From Lolium rigidum (lineage: Eukaryota > Streptophyta > Magnoliopsida > Poales > Poaceae): a DNA stretch of 64,000 nucleotides. Location: positions 349,971,696-350,035,695 of the forward strand of contig NC_061513.1 of NCBI RefSeq assembly GCF_022539505.1, written 5' to 3'. Shown here in pieces: positions 47,013-59,173 of the stretch. Every line of letters begins with the position of its first letter. Within the stretch, counting starts at the first letter, position 1. The notes under the pieces are model-generated. The model worked only from the letters and a program-made list of their open reading frames with translations, ran no database searches and had not been told where the DNA came from. Position numbers and translations under genes: made by a program.

Positions 47013-47945
47013 TAAGTTTCAAAATACTCATAGTTAATTTCATTCAAATAGTTTGAACTATAATTCATAATGTAAACAAATTTAGTTCTATGATATTCCA
47101 TTTATTTAATAAGTTATAATTTAAATAAGAATATGTGGCTTTTATGCATTGTAGACCCTGGGGTTTACCATATTTGGTAATAAGTTTAGAATTGAACTAG
47201 GTTTTACACAAAGGTAGTTTCTCAACTTCTAAGTGTTAATAACTTATAGTTTGATTCTTATCTATCAGATGGTTATAGGCCTCTCCTATCTCTAGGGTTT
47301 AATGATAAGTTTGTGTTGGTGTTGAGTTCAAGAGTTTAGTTCAGGAAATACCATGAGGTTCATGGTAGGTATATTTATTTTTTTAATACATGGAAAAGAC
47401 AAGTTAAGAATGGTTCCTAATTATTTCATATTCTTTTATTTGTTGTTGAGTAGATATCTATATGTGGTTGCAAGGAATATCATATTATGATCCTTTAAAA
47501 GATCTGGTCCTTGATCCTTGCTTAAGGTGTTGTTGTGTTAGTTTTAGTTCCATTTGATCTAACCTTGGGTCAAATCATCTATACCCAAAACAATGTTTTA
47601 GCAAAGGTCACATTGAGATTTATAGCACTTGAATTGATGATCTATTTCAATTCCATCAACGCAAGTGAAACTTCAGTTACTAGACATGATTTATTTGAAA
47701 GCGCAAAAATTATCCAGATTTTCTATGCATAAATGCAATGCACATATCTGTTTCCTCTATTTTTGTAAGCTCAAATCATGGGATGTTACATTGAGCATAT
47801 CCTCCTATTGCACACACATAGCTATAGTCTTTTCTATGTCCCACTTTTCACGAGACATGTTGTAATTGACAACAAAGTTGTCAAGCTGTGCTGGCAATGA
47901 AGCCATGACCAAGTGAAAAAGAAGTGCATGCTTTAACTCTAGGTC

Positions 47946-48045
47946 NNNNNNNNNNNNNNNNNNNNNNNNNNNNNNNNNNNNNNNNNNNNNNNNNNNNNNN
48001 NNNNNNNNNNNNNNNNNNNNNNNNNNNNNNNNNNNNNNNNNNNNN
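47946..48045. other. Assembly gap (100 N)
   Basis: Exactly 100 N. The left side is duplication unit 2 and the right side is the integrase of Alpha-2; what lies between is unknown, including the 5' part of Alpha-2 and the left end of the Beta-3 LTR. Confidence 0.99.
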
Positions 48046-49066
48046 GGTTTTATTGGCCCACCATGCTTGAGGATTGCTTCAAGTACTACAAGGGATGCCA
48101 AGCGTGTCAGATGTTTGGGAAGGTTCAGATGGTACCCGCATCAGCAATGAATCCCATCATCAAGCCTTGGCCATTCCGAGGTTGGGGCATGGATATGATC
48201 GGCAAGATCCATCCTGCGTCGAGCAAAGGCCACGAGTGGATCCTGGCCATTACAGCATTACTTCACCAAATGGGTGGAGGCCGTCCCTATGAAGAAGGTA
48301 AAATCAGAAGATGTTATCAAATTTGTGAAAGAACACGTCATTCATAGGTTCGGGATTCCTCAAACCATCACGACCGATGGAGGTTCGGTCTTCATCTCTA
48401 AAGAATTCAGAAAATTCTGTGATGAAATGGGAATTAAGCTGATCCGGTCGTCTCCATACTATGCCCAAGCCAACGGGCAAGCTGAAGCGTCCAACCAGAG
48501 CCTGATCAAGCTGATTAAGAGGAAAATTGACGAGAACCCTAGGGTTTGGCATGAGACATTGTCAGAAGCTTTGTGGGCCTATCGCATGTCATGCCATGGA
48601 GCTATAAAAACTTCGCCATACCAGCTCGTCTATAGGCAGGAAGCCGTATTGCCTTGGGAAATTACGGGCTGGATCAAGACGTGTCACGTTTCGGAATGAC
48701 TTGACAGTCGAAGAATATGCAGCTCTGATGAGTGATACTATTGAGGATGCAACGGAACTCAGACTTTGGTCGTTGGAGAAGATTAAAGAGAACAAAGCCA
48801 GGGTAGCTCATGCATACAATAAGAAGGTGAGACCAAAGGAGTTCCAAGTTGGTGATCTAGTATGGGAAGCAGTATTGCCATTAGGAACCAAGGATAAAGC
48901 ATATGGCAAATGGTCTCCTAATTGGCACGGTCCATACAAAGTCGTCCAGGTTTTGAGGGGTAATGCATACATGCTGGAGCAGTTGGACGGCGCTAAGTTC
49001 CCAGCAGCTGTCAATGGTCAACACCTCAAGAAATATTTCCCAAGCATGTGGGACAATGGGCAGTGA
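48046..49066 (+). pseudogene. pol: Ty3/Gypsy integrase, frameshifted
   Basis: Three frames in order: 48049-48260 (zinc-binding tail CQACQ, then WPFRGWGMDMIG with the first catalytic Asp), 48262-48699 (TTDGGSVF second Asp; ANGQAEASNQ catalytic Glu 35 residues later, the D-D35E spacing) and 48701-49066 (chromo-less C-terminal domain ending FPSMWDNGQ, with FQVGDLVWEAVLP and NWHGPYKV). Frame changes near 48262 and 48697 break the protein. The Asp/Asp/Glu triad is intact. Integrase joins element DNA to the target; this copy cannot make it whole. Confidence 0.85.
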
Positions 49067-49553
49067 AACATGGGGGCCGATTCATGAAATCGGCCAGAAA
49101 AAACTTTTTTATGCAAATCACAGCCGATGCATTGCCATCGACTCTAGACAGAACAAGCTCAATTGAGCAGGTTAACAGATCAGTTCCAAGCCAGAGCCCA
49201 TGGCATTTGAGATGATTCTCTCGTTGGATTTCCTGAATCTGTGCGTTTGAAATTTGAGGATGGCGTGGACACGGATGAGATCTGTTTGACTGCATGAATA
49301 AGCAACCGATTTAAGCCTTAAAATGCGTGTTATGGTAGGAGCCGATGCTCTGCCATCGGCTCTTTGTGCAGCAACTTCGTTTGACAATCGGCAAAATTGG
49401 CAAGAGAGCAAAAATTAATAGAGGAATATTTTCTTCATTAATAAAGGAGATTTCTTACAAGGAAAGAGCCGATTGCTCAAGGGAGGAAGAACAAAAGAAG
49501 GGCCTATTGGCCAATCTGCTACTACTACTAGACCTATACTAGTAGACCCTACT

Positions 49554-50075
49554 CTACGGGCCGTCGCTGCCCTCGTCGTTGGAGCTCTCGTCGGCGCTGC
49601 TGCCGGCGAGCTCCTCGTCCCTGCTCCCATAGCCCTCTATGGGAGCCTCCTCCTCCTCATCATCGTCATCGTCGTCGTCATCATCCGATCCGGCGCGGAA
49701 GCGCTTCGCCGGCGGATAGTCCTCGAGGGAGTCATCGTCGTCTTCTTCTTCCTCCTCTTCGGAGGAAGTGTAGCCGTCCCAGGAGAACGAGTCGTCCTCG
49801 CTCGTCACTTCCAGCTCCCCATCGGCGAGGAACTGAAGGTCGTCGTCGCCACTGGTCAAGGACTTGTCGTCCTCGGACCAGACGTAGGGCTCGTGGTCCT
49901 CCTTGTCCCACTCCGATGCGGCGAGGATGTCGTGCGCCGCCAGCGAGCCCCACTCCGGCGTCGACTCACGAGATGAGGAAGAATCGGAGAAGACTGACGA
50001 GGTGGAGGAGGACGAAGAGGAGAAGGACTGGGAAGAAAGATCCGACGAGGCGGAGGAGGAAGAAGAGGAAGACAT
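49554..50075 (-). CDS. Acidic antisense ORF, intact (Alpha-2)
   Basis: 173 codons on the strand opposite to pol, from ATG at 50075. The N terminus is a serine-rich tract (SSSSSSSASSDLSSQSFSSS). The middle has WDKEDHEPYVWSEDDKSLTS and long Asp/Glu runs. The basic patch YPPAKRFRAGSD is conserved with the broken copy in Alpha-1 (2333-2671). The acidic, Ser-rich composition recalls nuclear activation or chromatin-binding tails, but no domain is recognised. Antisense ORFs between pol and the 3' LTR are known in Tat-lineage elements; whether this one is expressed is unknown. Confidence 0.55.
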   Translation of the reverse strand: MSSSSSSSASSDLSSQSFSSSSSSTSSVFSDSSSSRESTPEWGSLAAHDILAASEWDKEDHEPYVWSEDDKSLTSGDDDLQFLADGELEVTSEDDSFSWDGYTSSEEEEEEDDDDSLEDYPPAKRFRAGSDDDDDDDDDEEEEAPIEGYGSRDEELAGSSADESSNDEGSDGP

Positions 50076-50381
50076 GGCTACGGGAGATGGGGAATTTTTT
50101 GGGTGCCGATGGCCAGAACAGAGCAAGGGGATGAAGAGACGAACTGTTCGGCGCGGTTAAATAAAAGGGGATATAGTGGAGATTTAATGCCACAGCAGTT
50201 TCCGAGGAAGTGGTGCCCAAAAGAAAAGAAAAACAACAACGGTCAAATCACGCGGAGAAGTTGAGAAGGCGAGGCATCATGATGAAGGATACTGCGACGG
50301 TTTTGCCCTGCCACGACATGACCCGACGAAGAAATAGCAGAGTGATTTTGGAATTATCAATTCCAAAACCAGGGGGGCATG

Positions 50382-51545
50382 TGTTATCACCAGAATTTGA
50401 CCGGATCAGAGGTGGGCCGCGATCAAGATTGGGCTTGAAGAATATGCATGGAAGAAATACGTGAACCGGCCTTGTACACGAAGTTTGGGCTAGTTTGCCC
50501 TTGTATCTGTAAATATAGTAGGATACGTGTCGGTTAGATAGAATTTGACTCGTGCACGGTTAGGATTATTCCCACGTTAGAAAGTCTACGGACTATAAAT
50601 ATGTATCTAGGGTTATCGAGAAAGACAACAATCACGTTCATCACAAACCAATCTAGGCGCATCGCGAACCCCTTTGTTTCGAGGGTTTCTTCCGGGTAAG
50701 AATCATGCTGCCTAGATCGCATCTTGCGATCTAGGCAGTATACGTTTATTCGTTGTTCATGCGTTGCTCGTGCTGAAGCCTTGTTGATGGCGAGCAACGT
50801 AGTTATCATAGATGTGTTAGGGTTAGCATTGTTTCATCGTGTCATATGCTTTCGTCCATGCAACCCTTAGACGTCTAGCCGCCCTTACACCTATCTTAGG
50901 TGTAGGGGCGGCACCTTGCTTGATCATTATCTAGTAGATCCGATCCGTTATGATTGCTCCTTGTTCTTCAAGGATTAGTTTAATATCTGCATAGTTAGGC
51001 CTTGCAAACGGGTTGAAGGATCCAGTAGCACGTAGGGTGTAGTTTGCTAGCCCTAGATAAGATGTTCCGGGGATCAACTTCATGTTGGTTTTTAGGCCTT
51101 GTCTAGGGTTGGTTTATTATCACCGTGCGTGGCTGCCAGGCTCAACCACGCGTAGGATGTTCTGATTATGCGGTGAAAACCCTAAATCATCGTAGGTCGT
51201 TTTAGCTACATATCGATCAAGCAGGACCACCATGTGATCGTAGACCTCATACGAACCATGGGTGGATCGGCTCCTTGAGCCGATTCACAGGACAACCTGA
51301 GAGCCGATCGAGGCTCGTATTTAATGTTTACGTGTATGCCATGCAGGAAGCTAAGCGAAGCGAATCCATCACCTTCCTGATCAGGTATAGATCAGGTGGC
51401 ACGCCCTTGCACCAGCATCGGGATGTGTGTACCAGGAGCTTTGCGGGCCGTCGCTCGGAGGGACCAGGGCCAGCCGCAGCCCTAGGTTGTTCCCGACTCT
51501 TCGTGTTGCCAGCCGTTGCTCGCCGGTGGGTTTCGGACGCCAACA
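50382..51545 (+). repeat. Alpha-2 3' LTR
   Basis: 1164 bp, TGTTATCACC..CGCCAACA. TATA box CTATAAATA at 50590-50598, hairpins at 50706-50740 and 50878-50912 and a short ATCGGCTC/GAGCCGAT hairpin near 51267-51285. It is visibly more diverged from Alpha-1 LTRs than those are from each other. Confidence 0.88.
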
Positions 51546-53397
51546 AAGAGATAGTGAAATACAAGTGATATGGATGTATATGAGTGGTAATAGAAATCTG
51601 AAATAAATATGGCAGCGAGTAAACATGCAGTGGAACAGTAAATAAACGGAGATTCGATGTTTGGAAACAAGGCCTAGGGATCATACTTTCACTAGTGGAC
51701 ACTCTCAACATTGATCACATAACTGAAACTACTCTACACTCTCTTGTTGGATAACAAACACCATTCATTGTGTAGGGCTACAAGAGCACCTCAATGCCGG
51801 AGTTAACAAGCTCCACAACATTCGATGTTCATATTTAAGTAACCTTAGAGTGCATGATAGACCATTGCAATTATACCGAGTACTAACATAGCATGCACAC
51901 CGTCACCGACAGGCTATTAAAGGGGGAATAGATCACATCAATACTATCATAGTAATAGTTAACTTCATAATCGACAAGAGATCACAATCATAGCTTATAC
52001 CAAGTACTACATGATGCACACACTGTCAACATTACATCATGGAGGAGGAATAGACTACTTTAATAAAATCACTAGAGTAGCACATAGATGATATTCAACT
52101 AGATCACAAAGAGAGAGAGATGAACCACATAGCTACGGTAGAGCCCTCAGCCTCGGGGGAGAACTACTCCCTCCTCATCATAGGAGTCAGCAGAGGTGAT
52201 GAAGATGGCGGTGGTGTCGATGGAGATGCCTTCCGGGGGCATTTCCCCGTCCCGGCGGCATCCCGGAACAGAGACTTCTGTCCCCCGAATCTTGGCTTCG
52301 CGATGGCGGCGGCTCTGGAACTTTTCTCGTATCGTGGCTTATTCCCTTAGAGTTTTCGCGACGGAGGCTTCTTATAGGCGGAAGGGTAGGTTTAGGGGCG
52401 ACGTGAGGGGCCCACACAACAGGGCGGCGCGGCCCCACCCTTGGCCGCGCGGCCCTGGCGTGGCGGCGCCTCGTCGCCCCACTTCGTATCTCTTTCGGTC
52501 TTCTGGAAGCTTCGTGGAAAAATAAGACCCTAGGCGTTGATTTCGTCCAATTCCGAGAATATTTCCTTTGTAGGATTTCTGAAACCAAAACAGCAGAAAA
52601 CAGCAACTGGCTCTTCGGCATCTTGTCAATAGGTTAGTGCCAGAAAATGCATAATAATGACATAAAGTGTGTATAAAACATGTGTGTATCATCATAAAAG
52701 TAGCATGAAACATAAGAAATTATAGATACGTTGAAGACGTATCAGCATCCCCAAGCTTAGTTCCTACTCGCCCTCGAGTAGGTAAACGATAACAAAGATA
52801 ATTTCTGAAGTGACATGCTACTTACATAATCTTGATCATACTATTGCAAAGCATATGAGATGAATGAAGTGATTCAAAGCAATGGTAAAGATAATGACTA
52901 AACAACTGAATCATATAGCAAAGACTTTTCATGAATAGTACTTTCAAGACAAGAATCAATAAGTCTTGCATAAGAGTTAACTCATAAAGCAATAAATTCA
53001 AAGTAAAGGCATTGAAGCAACACAAAGGAAGATTTAAGTTTCAGCAGTTGCTTTCAACTTTCAACATGCATATCTCATGGATAATTGTCAACACAAAGTA
53101 ATATAATAAGTGCAATAAGCAAGTATGTAAGAATCAATGCACAGTTGACACAAGTGTTTGCTTCTAAGATAGAAAGAAGTAGGTAAACTGACTCAACATA
53201 AAAGTAGAAGAAATGCCCTTCGCAGAGGGAAGCAGGGATAAATCATGTGCTAGAGCTTTTCAAGTTTTGAAATCATAAAGAGAGCATAAAAGTAAAGTTT
53301 TGAGAGGTGTGTGTTGCTGTCAACGAATGGTAGTGGGCACTCTAACCCCCTTGCCAGATAGAATTTCAAAGAGCGGCTCCCATGAAATTTTTATTTT

Positions 53398-53613
53398 TGG
53401 GTGACACTCCTTCCAACCTTTGCTTTCACAAATCATGGCTAACCGAATCCTCGGGTGCCTTCCAACAATCACATACCATGAAGGAGTGTCTATTTATTTA
53501 GTTTTATTTAGAGATGACACACCTCCCCACCTTTGCTTTCTCAAGCCATGGCTAACCGAATCCTCGGGTGCCTTCCAACAATCACATACCATGGAGGAGT
53601 GTCTTTTTGTAAA
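53398..53613. repeat. Direct repeat in Beta-3 interior (~120 bp, two copies)
   Basis: GACACTCC/GACACACC..CTTTGCTTTC..CATGGCTAACCGAATCC TCGGGTGCCTTCCAACAATCACATACCATG..GGAGTGTCT occurs twice in tandem. It lies within a segment (about 53230-53760) that replaces the corresponding Beta-2 sequence. Confidence 0.8.
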
Positions 53614-55220
53614 TTTATGAAGGTTAATTAATTGGGGCTGGGAACCCCATTGCCAGCTCTTTTTGCAAAATTATTGGATAAGCGGATGAAGCCACTAGTC
53701 CATTGGTGAAAGTTGCCCAACAAGATTGAAAGATAAAACACCACATACTTCCTCATGAGCTATAAAACATTGACACAAATAAGAGATAGTAAATTTTGAA
53801 TTATTTAAAGGTAGCACACGAATTATTTACTTGGAATGGCAGAAAATACCATGTAGTAGGTAGGTATGGTGGACACAAGTGGCATAGTTTTTGGCTCAAG
53901 GATTTGGATGCACGAGAAGTATTCCCTCTCAGTACAAGGCTTAGGCTAGCAAGGTTATTTGAAGCAAACACAAGTATGAACCGGTACAGCAAAACTTACA
54001 TAAGAACATATTGCAAGCATTATAAGACTCTACACTGTCTTCCTTGTTGTTCAAACACCTTTACCAGAAAATATCTAGACCTTAGAGAGACCAATGATGC
54101 AAACCAAATGTCAACAAGCTCTACAGTATTTCTTAATTAATAGGTGCAAAGTACATGATGCAAGAGCTTAAACATGATCTATATGAGCACAATAAATTGC
54201 CAAGTATCAAATTATTCAAGACATTATACCAATTACCACATGCAACATTTTCTGTTTCCAACCATATAACAATGAACGAAGCAGTTTCAACCTTCGTCAT
54301 GAACATTAAAAGTAAGAGCGAAGAACACTAGTGTTCATATGAACGAGAGGAGCGTGTCTCTCTCCCACACAAGCATGATCTTTATTCAGAGAATGAAAAT
54401 AATAAAAACGAAAATAAAAGCACCACAGACGCTCCAAGTAAAGTACATAAGATGTGACGGAATAAAAATATAGTTTCAATAGAAGTGACCTGATAATTTG
54501 TTGATGAAGAAGGGGATGCCTTGGGCATCCCCAAGCTTAGATGCTTGAGTCTTCTTGAAATATGCAGGGATGAACCACGGGGGCATCCCCAAGCTTAGAC
54601 TTTTCACTCTTCTTAATCATATCATATCATCCTCCTCTCTTGACCCTTGAAAACTTCCTCCACGCAAACTCAAAACAAACTCATTAGAAGGTTAGTGCAT
54701 GATCAAAAATTCACATGTTCAGAGGTGACACAATCATTCTTAACACTTCTGGACATTGCACAAAGCTACTGAAAGTTAATGGAACAAAGAAATCCATCCA
54801 ACACAGCAAAAGAGGCAATGCGAAATAAAAGGCAGAATCTGTCAAAACAGAACAGTCCGTAAAGACGAATTTTTCTGGGGCACTTAACTTGCTCAGAAGA
54901 AAATGCTCAAATTGAATGAAAGTTGCGTACATATCTGAGGATCACACACGTAAATTGGCAGATTTTTCTGAGTTACCTACAGAGAACCCTGCCCAAATTC
55001 GTGACAGCAAGAAATCTGTGTCTGCGCAGTAATCCAAATCTAGTATCAACCTTACTATCAAAGACTTTACTTGGCACAACAATGCAATAAAATAAAGATA
55101 AGGAGAGGTTTCTACAGTAGCAACAACTTCCAAAACACAACAAAACAGTAGCAAAATAAAAACATGGGTTATCTCCCAAGAAGTGCTTTCTTTATAGCCA
55201 TTAAGATGGGCTCAGTGATT

Positions 55221-55980
55221 TTAATGATGCACTCTCAAGAAATAAGAGTTGAAGCAAAAGAGAGCATCAAAAAGCAAGTATGAAACAAATTTAAGCCTAA
55301 CCCATAACCTATGAAAAGGAATCTTATAAATAAACAAATTCATGAAGCATAATGCAACAAGCATAGAAAGATAAAACAAGTGTAACTTCAAAAATTTCAG
55401 CATATAGAGAGGTGTTTTAGTAACATGAAAATTTCTACAACCATATTTTCCTCTCTCATAAAGATTTTCAGTAGCATCATGAACAAACTCAAAAATATAA
55501 CTATCAAATGAAACATTCTTATCATGAGCTACATGCATAAAATTAATACTACTCCCAACATAAGCATAGTCATTCTTATTAATTGTAGTGGGAGCAAATT
55601 CAACAAAGTAGCTATCATTATTATTCTCATCAAGTGTAGGAGGCATAGTATAATCATAATAAAATTTATCCTCCATAGTAGGCGGCACCAAAATACCACT
55701 ATCATTATAATCATCATAAATAGGAGGCAAAGCATCATCAAAGAAAATTTTCTCCTCAATGCTTGGGGGACTAAAAATATCATGCTCATAAAAACCGGCT
55801 TCCCCAAGCTTAGAATTTTCCAAGCATTAGCAACAATGGTGTTCAAAGCGTTCATACTAATATCATTGCTACTAGCATGCAAATAAGGTTCCATGGGTTT
55901 TTAAATTTTCGCATTAAACAATCCATGTCTTAACTCAGGAAATAGATTAAAAAGCTCACTGTTATTTTCCATTATGCCTA
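55221..55980 (-). pseudogene. Beta-family ORF, frameshifted copy
   Basis: Homologous to 28224-28970. The first part starts at about 55972, and shifts occur near 55903 and 55823, after which 200 codons remain open. The DD/PP-rich and hydrophobic segments are retained. Confidence 0.6.
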
Positions 55981-56042
55981 ACTAGTGAAAAAAAAGAAAC
56001 AAAAAGATGCAATTGCAGGATCTAAAGGAAATAGCTTTGAGC

Positions 56043-56209
56043 ACTCACACACCGGCAACAGTGCTAGGAAATAGCTTAGTAGTCGGAGGATGTGAATACC
56101 TTTTACCTTACCTCCCCGGCAATGGCGCCAGAAAATAGCTTAGTTGCCGGGGACCGGACTGTGAGTGCCGTTTACCTTACCTCCCCGGCAACGGCGCCAG
56201 AAAATAGTT
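56043..56209 (-). repeat. Triplicated primer-binding-site segment in Beta-3
   Basis: A unit with CCGGCAA(C/T)GGCGCCAGAAAATAG CTTAG followed by ..GTGA(G/A)T..TTTACCTTACCTCC occurs about three times (the first degenerate) directly before the LTR. Beta-1 and Beta-2 have about two. Confidence 0.75.
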
Positions 56210-57641
56210 TGATGTCTACGCACGCTTCTATTCCTGTAGATAGTGTTGGGCCTCCAAGAGCAGAGGTTTGTAGAACAGCAACAAGTTTCCCTTAAGTAAA
56301 TCACCCAAGGTTTATCGAACTCAGGGAGGAAGAGGTCAAAGATATCCCTCTCAAGCAACCCTGCAATCATGATACAAGAAGTCTCTTGTGTCTCCAACAC
56401 ACCTAATACACTTGTCAGATGTATAGGTGCACTAGTTCGGCGAAGAGATAGTGAAATACAAGTGATATGGATGTATATGAGTGGTAATAGCAATCTGAAA
56501 TAAATATGGCAGCGAGTAAACATGCAGTGGAACAGTAAATAAACGGAGATTCGATGTTTGGAAACAAGGCCTAGGGATCATACTTTCACTAGTGGACACT
56601 CTCAACATTGATCACATAACTGAAACTACTCTACACTCTCTTGTTGGATAACAAACACCATTCATTGTGTAGGGCTACAAGAGCACCTCAATGCCGGAGT
56701 TAACAAGCTCCACAACATTCAATGTTCATATTTAAGTAACCTTAGAGTGCATGATAGACCATTGCAATTATAACGAGTACTAACATAGCATGCACACCGT
56801 CACCGACAGGCTATGAAAGGGGGAATAGATCACATCAATACTATCATAGTAATAGTTAACTTCATAATCTACAAGAGATCACAATCATAGCTTATACCAA
56901 GTACTACATGATACACACACTCGTCAACATTACATCATGGAGGAGGAATAGACTACTTTAATAACATCACTAGAGTAGCACATAGATGATATTCAACTAG
57001 ATCACAAAGAGAGAGATGAACCACATAGCTACGGTAGAGCCCTCAGCCTCGGGGGAGAACTACTCCCTCCTCATCATAAGAGTCAGCAGCGGTGATGAAG
57101 ATGGCGGTGGTGTCGATGGAGATGCCTTCCGGGGGCACTTCCCCGTCCCGGCGGCGTGCCAGAACAGAGACTTCCGTCCCCCGAATCTTGGCTTCGCGAT
57201 GGCGGAGGCTCTGGAACTTTTCTCGTATCGTGGCTTATTCCCTTAGGGTTTTCGCGACGGAGGCTTCTTATAGGCGGAAGGGTAGGTTTAGGGGCGACGC
57301 GAGGGGCCCACACTACAGGGCGGCGTGGCCCCACCCTTGGCCGCGCGGCCCTGGTGTGGCGGCGCCTCGTCGCCCCACTTCGTATCTCTTTCGGTCTTCT
57401 GGAAGCTTCGTGGAAAAATAAGACCCTGGGCGTTGATTTCGTCCAATTCCGAGAATATTTCCTTTGTAGGATTTCTGAAACCAAAAACAGCAGAAAATAG
57501 CAACTGGCTCTTCGGCATCTTGTCAATAGGTTAGTGCCGGAAAATGCATAATAATGACATAAAGTGTGTATAAAACATGTGTGTATCATCATAAAAGTAG
57601 CATGGAACATAAGAAATTATAGATACGTTGAAGACGTATCA

Positions 57642-57782
57642 GTTCTCCTTCTTGGTGAACCCCAGCTTCTTCAGCAGGTTCATGTCCTGGTTGGAGATCT
57701 TAGATCTCTCCCACTCCAGATCTTCGGCGGCCATCTTGGACTCGGGAGTGCTGTGCCTGGTCAGACGCGCGCGAGGTGGCAT
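57642..57782 (-). pseudogene. N-terminal fragment of antisense 'putative gypsy-type transposon' ORF
   Basis: 47 codons on the strand opposite to Gamma-2, starting MPPRARLTRHSTPESK and continuing EDLEWERSKISNQDMNLLKK, then LGFTKKEN. It resembles the N terminus of the grass protein family annotated 'putative gypsy type transposon / transposase_28', known as an antisense ORF of Tat-lineage elements. It is cut by the Beta-3 LTR at 57641. Assignment is from a short N-terminal segment. Confidence 0.5.
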
Positions 57783-59173
57783 CAATGAGCGTGGAGGAGA
57801 AAGGTGCGAGCGTGGTTGAGCGCTTGAAGCAATGGAAGCAGTGGAGGATTTTGCAGAGGAGAAGCAGATGTGCGGTGCGAGCGAAAGTATTGACGGAGGA
57901 AGAAGAAGACGTTAAATAGAGGTGCGGTGAATCGACGCACCGTTGGATGAAAAGATTGCGGGATAGATGGTGTACACATGGACAAGGGGTAAAAATTAAT
58001 TTCATTCAGACGAGAAATAACATGAGCTACAGTACGTGCGCCAGGAAAAGTGGAGGACGTGTGTCCCCCACTTGCACGACGTGTCAACTTGATGGGCAGT
58101 ATGGGCCCGCACGGCAGAGAGAGCAGTTCTCGCGTTTTCCCAATACAGCGGTCGTGGCTATCGTCAGCAATGATGTCACCTTGGCAAGAGAAAAATTCGG
58201 CTAAAGCAGCTTCATAAGAATGGCGACAGTAGAAGATTGATTGATTATTTCGGGAGCCTTTGGTCAAATACAAGTTTTTGATCAAATGCTCGGGGGCTAC
58301 TTTGGAACAGTGAAAAACTCGAGAATGACAAAATAGAAATGGCGAGAGCCTATGATCAAATACAAGCATTTGCTCATAGCCTCGGGGGTTACTCCCATCG
58401 GGAGCGCTGTTCGCGCACCCGACAGATATGAAAACTGCGAGAAGGAAGGAAAATATAGCAACGTAAGGCGTTGAGCTTACACCCAAGCACAAGTCCTTGG
58501 CTGTAGCCTCGGGGGCTACTCCCATCGGGAACGCTGTTCGCGTGCCCGATGAAACTATAAAAAAAAAAGACAAAAGAAAAAGTGAGCATATTTCGAGTTA
58601 TATAAATAACTCTACATATACTCCCATCGGGAGAGAAATATAAAGTCATCCGTTGACTCAATAAAATGTGCTATTCCAACAGCCGAAAAAGCACTCGACA
58701 ATATATTCTCAGAGCGCCAAAGTTGCGAACAATCTCTGAATGCTGCAAAAACTTTGCGAAGGTAAGACCCCAGATCCGTTCTGTGTGGCATGGCGCCGTC
58801 TCTGACGTCGGTTTGCTACTTTTTTCCGTATCAACAGATACGAAGAAAAATCCTAACGGACGCGTTAGGTACCCGATAAAATATGACTGGGACTCGACGA
58901 ATGGTAAGACCTTAAGCGGCACCTGTCGAAGTTTACACCAGTATCCCGAGATCATGTCCAGGGATGTGATCTTGAAGTAGGTTTTTGCGGATTGCCACTA
59001 GAGCAGTTAACTAGTACCTGATCCGTCAGATGAACTAGCCCGAACTACCATTATCCCTGTACAATATATAAATTCGTATCCCAAGATATGTGGTAAAGTT
59101 CAGAACTATTGAACGAATATAAAGTTGGAGATTTTCCCTGACTCTGCGATTCAAGCAAAATCTCGGGGGCTAC

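Larger units (their letters stand above)
43265..47945. repeat. 7.3-kb tandem duplication, unit 2 (cut by gap)
   Basis: Collinear with 36003-40666: kinase, upstream ORF, MITE and the start of the copia gag. It stops at the second assembly gap. DNA similarity by eye is above 90% for most of it. Confidence 0.85.
48046..51545 (+). mobile_element. Alpha-2: 3' part of a pol-bearing Alpha element
   Basis: Plus orientation: integrase end (48046-49066), a spacer with an antisense acidic ORF (49554-50075), purine tract CCAGGGGGGCATG (50369-50381) and 3' LTR (50382-51545). The LTR and about 600 bp before it match Alpha-1. It sits inside the left LTR of Beta-3; AAGAG (51546-51550) is the presumed target duplicate. 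Confidence 0.85.
51546..57641 (-). mobile_element. Beta-3: non-autonomous LTR element, left LTR truncated
   Basis: Minus orientation. The left LTR is partial (51546-52744) because Alpha-2 inserted into it and the outer part is beyond the gap. The interior is 52745-56209, the right 5' LTR 56210-57641. Primer site TGGCGCCGTTGCCGGGGAG (complement of 56181-56199) and purine-tract motif (52745-52760) fix the orientation. The element is inserted in Gamma-2, whose antisense ORF it cuts at 57642. Confidence 0.88.
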
